The position numbers and the translations under genes are program-made. Of a stretch of 6,916 nucleotides of DNA, positions 5,261 to 6,916 are shown in pieces; positions within the stretch are counted from its first letter, which is position 1, and each line of letters opens with the position of its first letter. Below the pieces are notes generated by a model that saw only the letters and a program-made list of their open reading frames with translations, did not search any database and was not told the origin of the DNA. Source of the DNA: Patescibacteria group bacterium (GTDB lineage: Bacteria; Patescibacteriota; Minisyncoccia; UBA9983); NCBI GenBank assembly GCA_018827845.1, contig JAHJXC010000019.1, positions 1 through 6,916 on the forward strand. The letters run 5' to 3'.

Positions 5261-6412
5261 ATGAGAAAAATAGGTATTGTTGGAATAATAATTTTTGTGC
5301 TGATTATGGCATCCACGGCATCGGCTGAACTAAAATACTTCGGTTTTTATTCCACGCCGGAGTATTGGGGAGAAAGCAAAGATTTCTCCAACGTAGTCTT
5401 TATGCCTGCCGGAAACATAATAGATGTGTTTAAATTATGGATAGCAGCCATATATAACCAAAAAGTCATTATTTCAGTAGACTCCATATTTTTGGAATAC
5501 AATCCGGATATGGAAAAAAAGATATCCTTAAGGATTGACTATCGTGAAAGATGGGATAAATATGCAAGGATAATCGCTCCTTATGCGAGATACATAGCTG
5601 CCTTTTATTCTATAGATGAGCCATACTTGAATGGCGAAAATATGGGTCTTAGCAGAGAAGAAGTCAAAAATCTCTGTGAGGCGATAAACATAGAGATAAA
5701 AGCAAAATTTCCCAATATACCCATAGTTGTGGTTTTTGCCGCAGCAGCGGTTGACGAGACATTGGAAATTCCTTCCGGTTATGATTGGGTCGGCTTTGAC
5801 TATTACGGCACTTTTGATCCCATCCTGCCAATTTTTAATATTCTGAAAAACAAATTGCTAGATGGCCAAAAAATTATCCTAGTTGCTGACGGAGTGGCCT
5901 TTGGAACAACGCCGCCCTCTTTGGAAGAGCAGGAGGCCTGGGTAGTCCGCGCGCAGCAGTATTATGAGCTTGCCAGTTCAGATCCCGTTGTTGTCGCCAT
6001 GATTCCTTTTCTGTGGCCTTCTATACAAGGCCCTAATGAATATCTCATTGGCACAAGAGATATGGAATTAGTAAAGGAAAAATATATCAGGATTGGAACA
6101 GAAATAACCAGAAAAACTAATGTGACGGCTTTGCCATCTTGTACGGTTCGGTTTAGCCCGTCTAAAATATCTGTTGGTGAACGAACAGATTTCTATTGGA
6201 CTTCAAAAGGAGACAATGACAACAAGATTATGGCAGTATGCGTTGACGCCAACGGAGAAAGTTTTTACGGCCTTCTTGATGTATGGGGCAATATTACCCT
6301 GCCTGATGGTTATCCTAAAACCATTACCTGTACTTTAACGATAGAAAATGAAGCTGGAGCCAGTGTATGTTTTGCAACGCTTACAATATTGGAATCGGAA
6401 ATTGATTATTAA
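5261..6412 (+). CDS. Secreted TIM-barrel glycoside-hydrolase-like protein with Ig-like domain
   Basis: A 383-residue exported protein. Residues 1-22 are a signal peptide ending in an AxA-type site (ASTASA before ELKYFG). Residues about 23-285 look like a (beta/alpha)8 barrel: alternating strands such as KVIISVD, YIAAFYSIDEP, IPIVVVFA, YDWVGFDYYG, KIILVADG and VVAMIPFLW. SIDEP (Asp119, Glu120) and DWVGFDYY (Asp175-Tyr182) sit at strand ends, where glycosidases keep their acids, so hydrolase activity on a polysaccharide or wall glycan is plausible but unproven. Residues about 290-378 form an Ig-like beta-sandwich with four Cys (294, 327, 357, 370), able to make two disulphides. The SD AGGAGG (5248-5253) is 7 bases before the ATG. 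It is a single-gene unit with its own promoter and terminator. I cannot name a GH family. Confidence 0.8.
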   Translation: MRKIGIVGIIIFVLIMASTASAELKYFGFYSTPEYWGESKDFSNVVFMPAGNIIDVFKLWIAAIYNQKVIISVDSIFLEYNPDMEKKISLRIDYRERWDKYARIIAPYARYIAAFYSIDEPYLNGENMGLSREEVKNLCEAINIEIKAKFPNIPIVVVFAAAAVDETLEIPSGYDWVGFDYYGTFDPILPIFNILKNKLLDGQKIILVADGVAFGTTPPSLEEQEAWVVRAQQYYELASSDPVVVAMIPFLWPSIQGPNEYLIGTRDMELVKEKYIRIGTEITRKTNVTALPSCTVRFSPSKISVGERTDFYWTSKGDNDNKIMAVCVDANGESFYGLLDVWGNITLPDGYPKTITCTLTIENEAGASVCFATLTILESEIDY

Positions 6413-6415
6413 ATC

Positions 6416-6453
6416 GCCCTGTTTCTTAACGAAGCAGGGCAATTTTATTTTTT
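6416..6453 (+). terminator. Rho-independent terminator after the TIM-barrel gene
   Basis: GCCCTGTTTC (6416-6425) pairs with GAAGCAGGGC (6431-6440) through ten pairs including one G-U, with a 5-base loop, followed by a T-rich run (6443-6453). Confidence 0.85.
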
Positions 6454-6499
6454 AAGGGTATGTCAACGTGGCAGGTTGATATTTGTTAGGATGTCCGAT

Positions 6500-6530
6500 A
6501 AAGATTTTTGTCAATTTGACAAAAATCTTT
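6500..6530. repeat. Perfect 15-bp inverted repeat overlapping a -35
   Basis: AAAGATTTTTGTCAA (6500-6514), one centre base, then its exact reverse complement (6516-6530). The right arm begins with TTGACA, the -35 of the promoter at 6516-6544, so a dimeric repressor bound here would block it. Only a short T run follows and the stem is AT-rich, so a terminator is less likely than an operator. Confidence 0.7.
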
Positions 6531-6544
6531 TTGTGTTATAAAAT
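6516..6544 (+). promoter_or_regulatory. Near-consensus promoter P1 of the candidate ncRNA
   Basis: TTGACA (6516-6521), exactly 17 bases, then TAAAAT (6539-6544): 11 of 12 consensus positions, the best promoter in the window. Transcription would start near 6551. No protein-coding frame follows. Confidence 0.65.
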
Positions 6545-6557
6545 AAAGTAAATTGTC

Positions 6558-6585
6558 TTGACAAGGGACAGATGATATATAGGAT
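6558..6585 (+). promoter_or_regulatory. Promoter-like element P2
   Basis: TTGACA (6558-6563), 16 bases, TAGGAT (6580-6585, 4 of 6). Start would be near 6592, still upstream of both hairpins of the candidate RNA. It shares its -10 with P3. Confidence 0.4.
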
Positions 6586-6700
6586 TTAATTTATATGTCC
6601 GTTAATGTCTTTTATTAGATTAGAGGATATTTTTGGGCACCGGGTTAGTGAATATTCCTCCTTAATTTCGGTGCCCAAGAATGTCCTTTAATATAATGGC

Positions 6701-6709
6701 TGTGGATAA
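6701..6709 (-). other. Perfect DnaA-box 9-mer
   Basis: TGTGGATAA is the exact complement of the consensus DnaA box TTATCCACA. It is a single copy, next to the base of the long hairpin. One 9-mer can occur by chance, and no dnaA, dnaN or box cluster is in the window. Confidence 0.3.
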
Positions 6710-6716
6710 GTTTAAT

Positions 6717-6745
6717 TTGACATTATTTAATTAGTCCGATAGGAT
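6717..6745 (+). promoter_or_regulatory. Promoter-like element P3
   Basis: TTGACA (6717-6722), exactly 17 bases, TAGGAT (6740-6745). Start would be near 6752, giving a short RNA of about 130 bases with the AGGAGGAA hairpin and the terminator but not the long hairpin. Confidence 0.45.
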
Positions 6746-6849
6746 TAAGGTATAAGATAAAAATCCAGAGGAGGAACTGGGTTGGATATAAATGATAATG
6801 GACATAATCCTAACCCAAAACTGGACAAATATTAGAAGGTCGGATAATC

Positions 6850-6885
6850 AGTCGCTGTTTTTTGATGGCGGCTTTTTTGTTTTTT
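6850..6885 (+). terminator. Rho-independent terminator of the candidate ncRNA
   Basis: AGTCGC (6850-6855) pairs with GCGGCT (6868-6873), six pairs including one G-U, with a 12-base T-rich loop, then TTTTTT, G, TTTTTT (6873-6885). It closes a transcription unit that contains no gene. Confidence 0.7.
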
Positions 6886-6916
6886 AATAATGGGATTCTT
6901 GTCTTGTCCTTTAGAA

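Larger units (their letters stand above)
6551..6885 (+). ncRNA. Candidate structured non-coding RNA, about 335 nt, family unknown
   Basis: From promoter P1 to the terminator at 6850-6885 there is no convincing reading frame but dense RNA structure. (1) A hairpin pairs 6612-6642 with 6669-6699: 24 unbroken pairs, one mismatch, then six more. Its five G-U pairs are only pairable in + strand RNA, which fixes the orientation. (2) Its 26-base loop holds UUCCUCCU (6655-6662). (3) A second hairpin, AATCCAG (6762-6768) with CTGGGTT (6777-6783), shows the 8-base loop AGGAGGAA (6769-6776), the exact complement of that sequence, so a kissing interaction is possible. (4) An alternative stem (6779-6787 with 6807-6816) competes with the second hairpin. 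I see no tmRNA tag or tRNA-like end, no RNase P core and no SRP tetraloop motif. The exact 5' end is uncertain because two more promoters lie inside. Confidence 0.5.

Noticed and set aside
883..6412. Recoded TGA (Gracilibacteria/SR1 code)
   Set aside because: TGA ends the 1275 gene and no recognised gene needs TGA read as an amino acid.
6551..6885. tmRNA, RNase P RNA, SRP RNA or self-splicing intron
   Set aside because: No tag peptide or tRNA-like end, no conserved RNase P core strings, no SRP apical motif, no group I or II intron core sequences that I can recognise.
6792..6887. 31-codon frame from ATG 6792
   Set aside because: It runs straight through the terminator stem and T run, and the AGGAGG is 17 bases away.
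6698..6916. Chromosomal replication origin
   Set aside because: Only one perfect DnaA box, with no cluster, no dnaA/dnaN neighbour and coding flank of unrelated genes. Kept only as a low-confidence site.
6413..6916. CRISPR array
   Set aside because: The short boxes are 5-9 bases, in both orientations and unevenly spaced; no 20-bases-plus direct repeats.

Overview
The window is a single-strand gene run (every supported gene reads on +) from a bacterium that looks like a member of the Candidate Phyla Radiation (Patescibacteria, Parcubacteria-like). The basis is a set of small AT-leaning genes, a CxxC-x17-CxxC zinc protein with an RGG/Lys-rich body, a DUF6485-like Cys-rich mini-protein, a GerMN protein with the WICENGQW...HGNPSAP head, and a very compact YkuD transpeptidase. 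TGA, TAA and TAG all serve as stops, so there is no sign of the recoded TGA of Gracilibacteria/SR1. The taxonomic call is inference from protein style.

Layout. 2-805: C-terminal part of a sensor histidine kinase, cut by the window edge. 883-1146: unknown 87-residue protein with its own promoter, Shine-Dalgarno (SD) site and terminator. 1275-1466: DUF6485-like protein. 1540-1962: CxxC-x17-CxxC RGG protein. 2021-3784: the ribosome-associated GTPase TypA/BipA, carrying a 19-bp dispersed-repeat-like insertion that encodes PSTGSG. 3820-4221: unknown 133-residue protein. 4251-4811: membrane-anchored GerMN protein. 4852-5141: exported mini L,D-transpeptidase whose signal peptide and catalytic half lie in different frames, joined at a T TTA AAA slippery heptamer, then a terminator. 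5261-6412: secreted TIM-barrel, glycoside-hydrolase-like protein with a C-terminal Ig-like domain, then a terminator.

The last 500 bases (6413-6916) hold no convincing protein gene but are densely structured. They contain a perfect 15-bp inverted repeat overlapping a near-consensus promoter, two further TTGACA promoters sharing the -10 TAGGAT, a 30-pair hairpin whose loop carries UUCCUCCU, a second hairpin whose 8-nt loop AGGAGGAA is the exact complement of that loop, and a terminator at 6850-6885. There is also a cluster of TGTCC/GGACA boxes and one perfect DnaA-box 9-mer. I read this as an undescribed structured RNA of about 335 nt on the + strand; its family and function are unknown to me.

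Expression signals split the genes into two groups. Genes at 883, 4852 and 5261 have AGGAGG upstream. Genes at 1275, 1540, 3820 and 4251 (and perhaps typA) have no SD but a -10-like box 6-9 bases before the ATG, as expected for leaderless mRNAs. The exported products (GerMN protein, L,D-transpeptidase, TIM-barrel protein) suggest a cell-envelope theme in the second half; TypA and the CxxC protein suggest a translation/RNA theme in the first.
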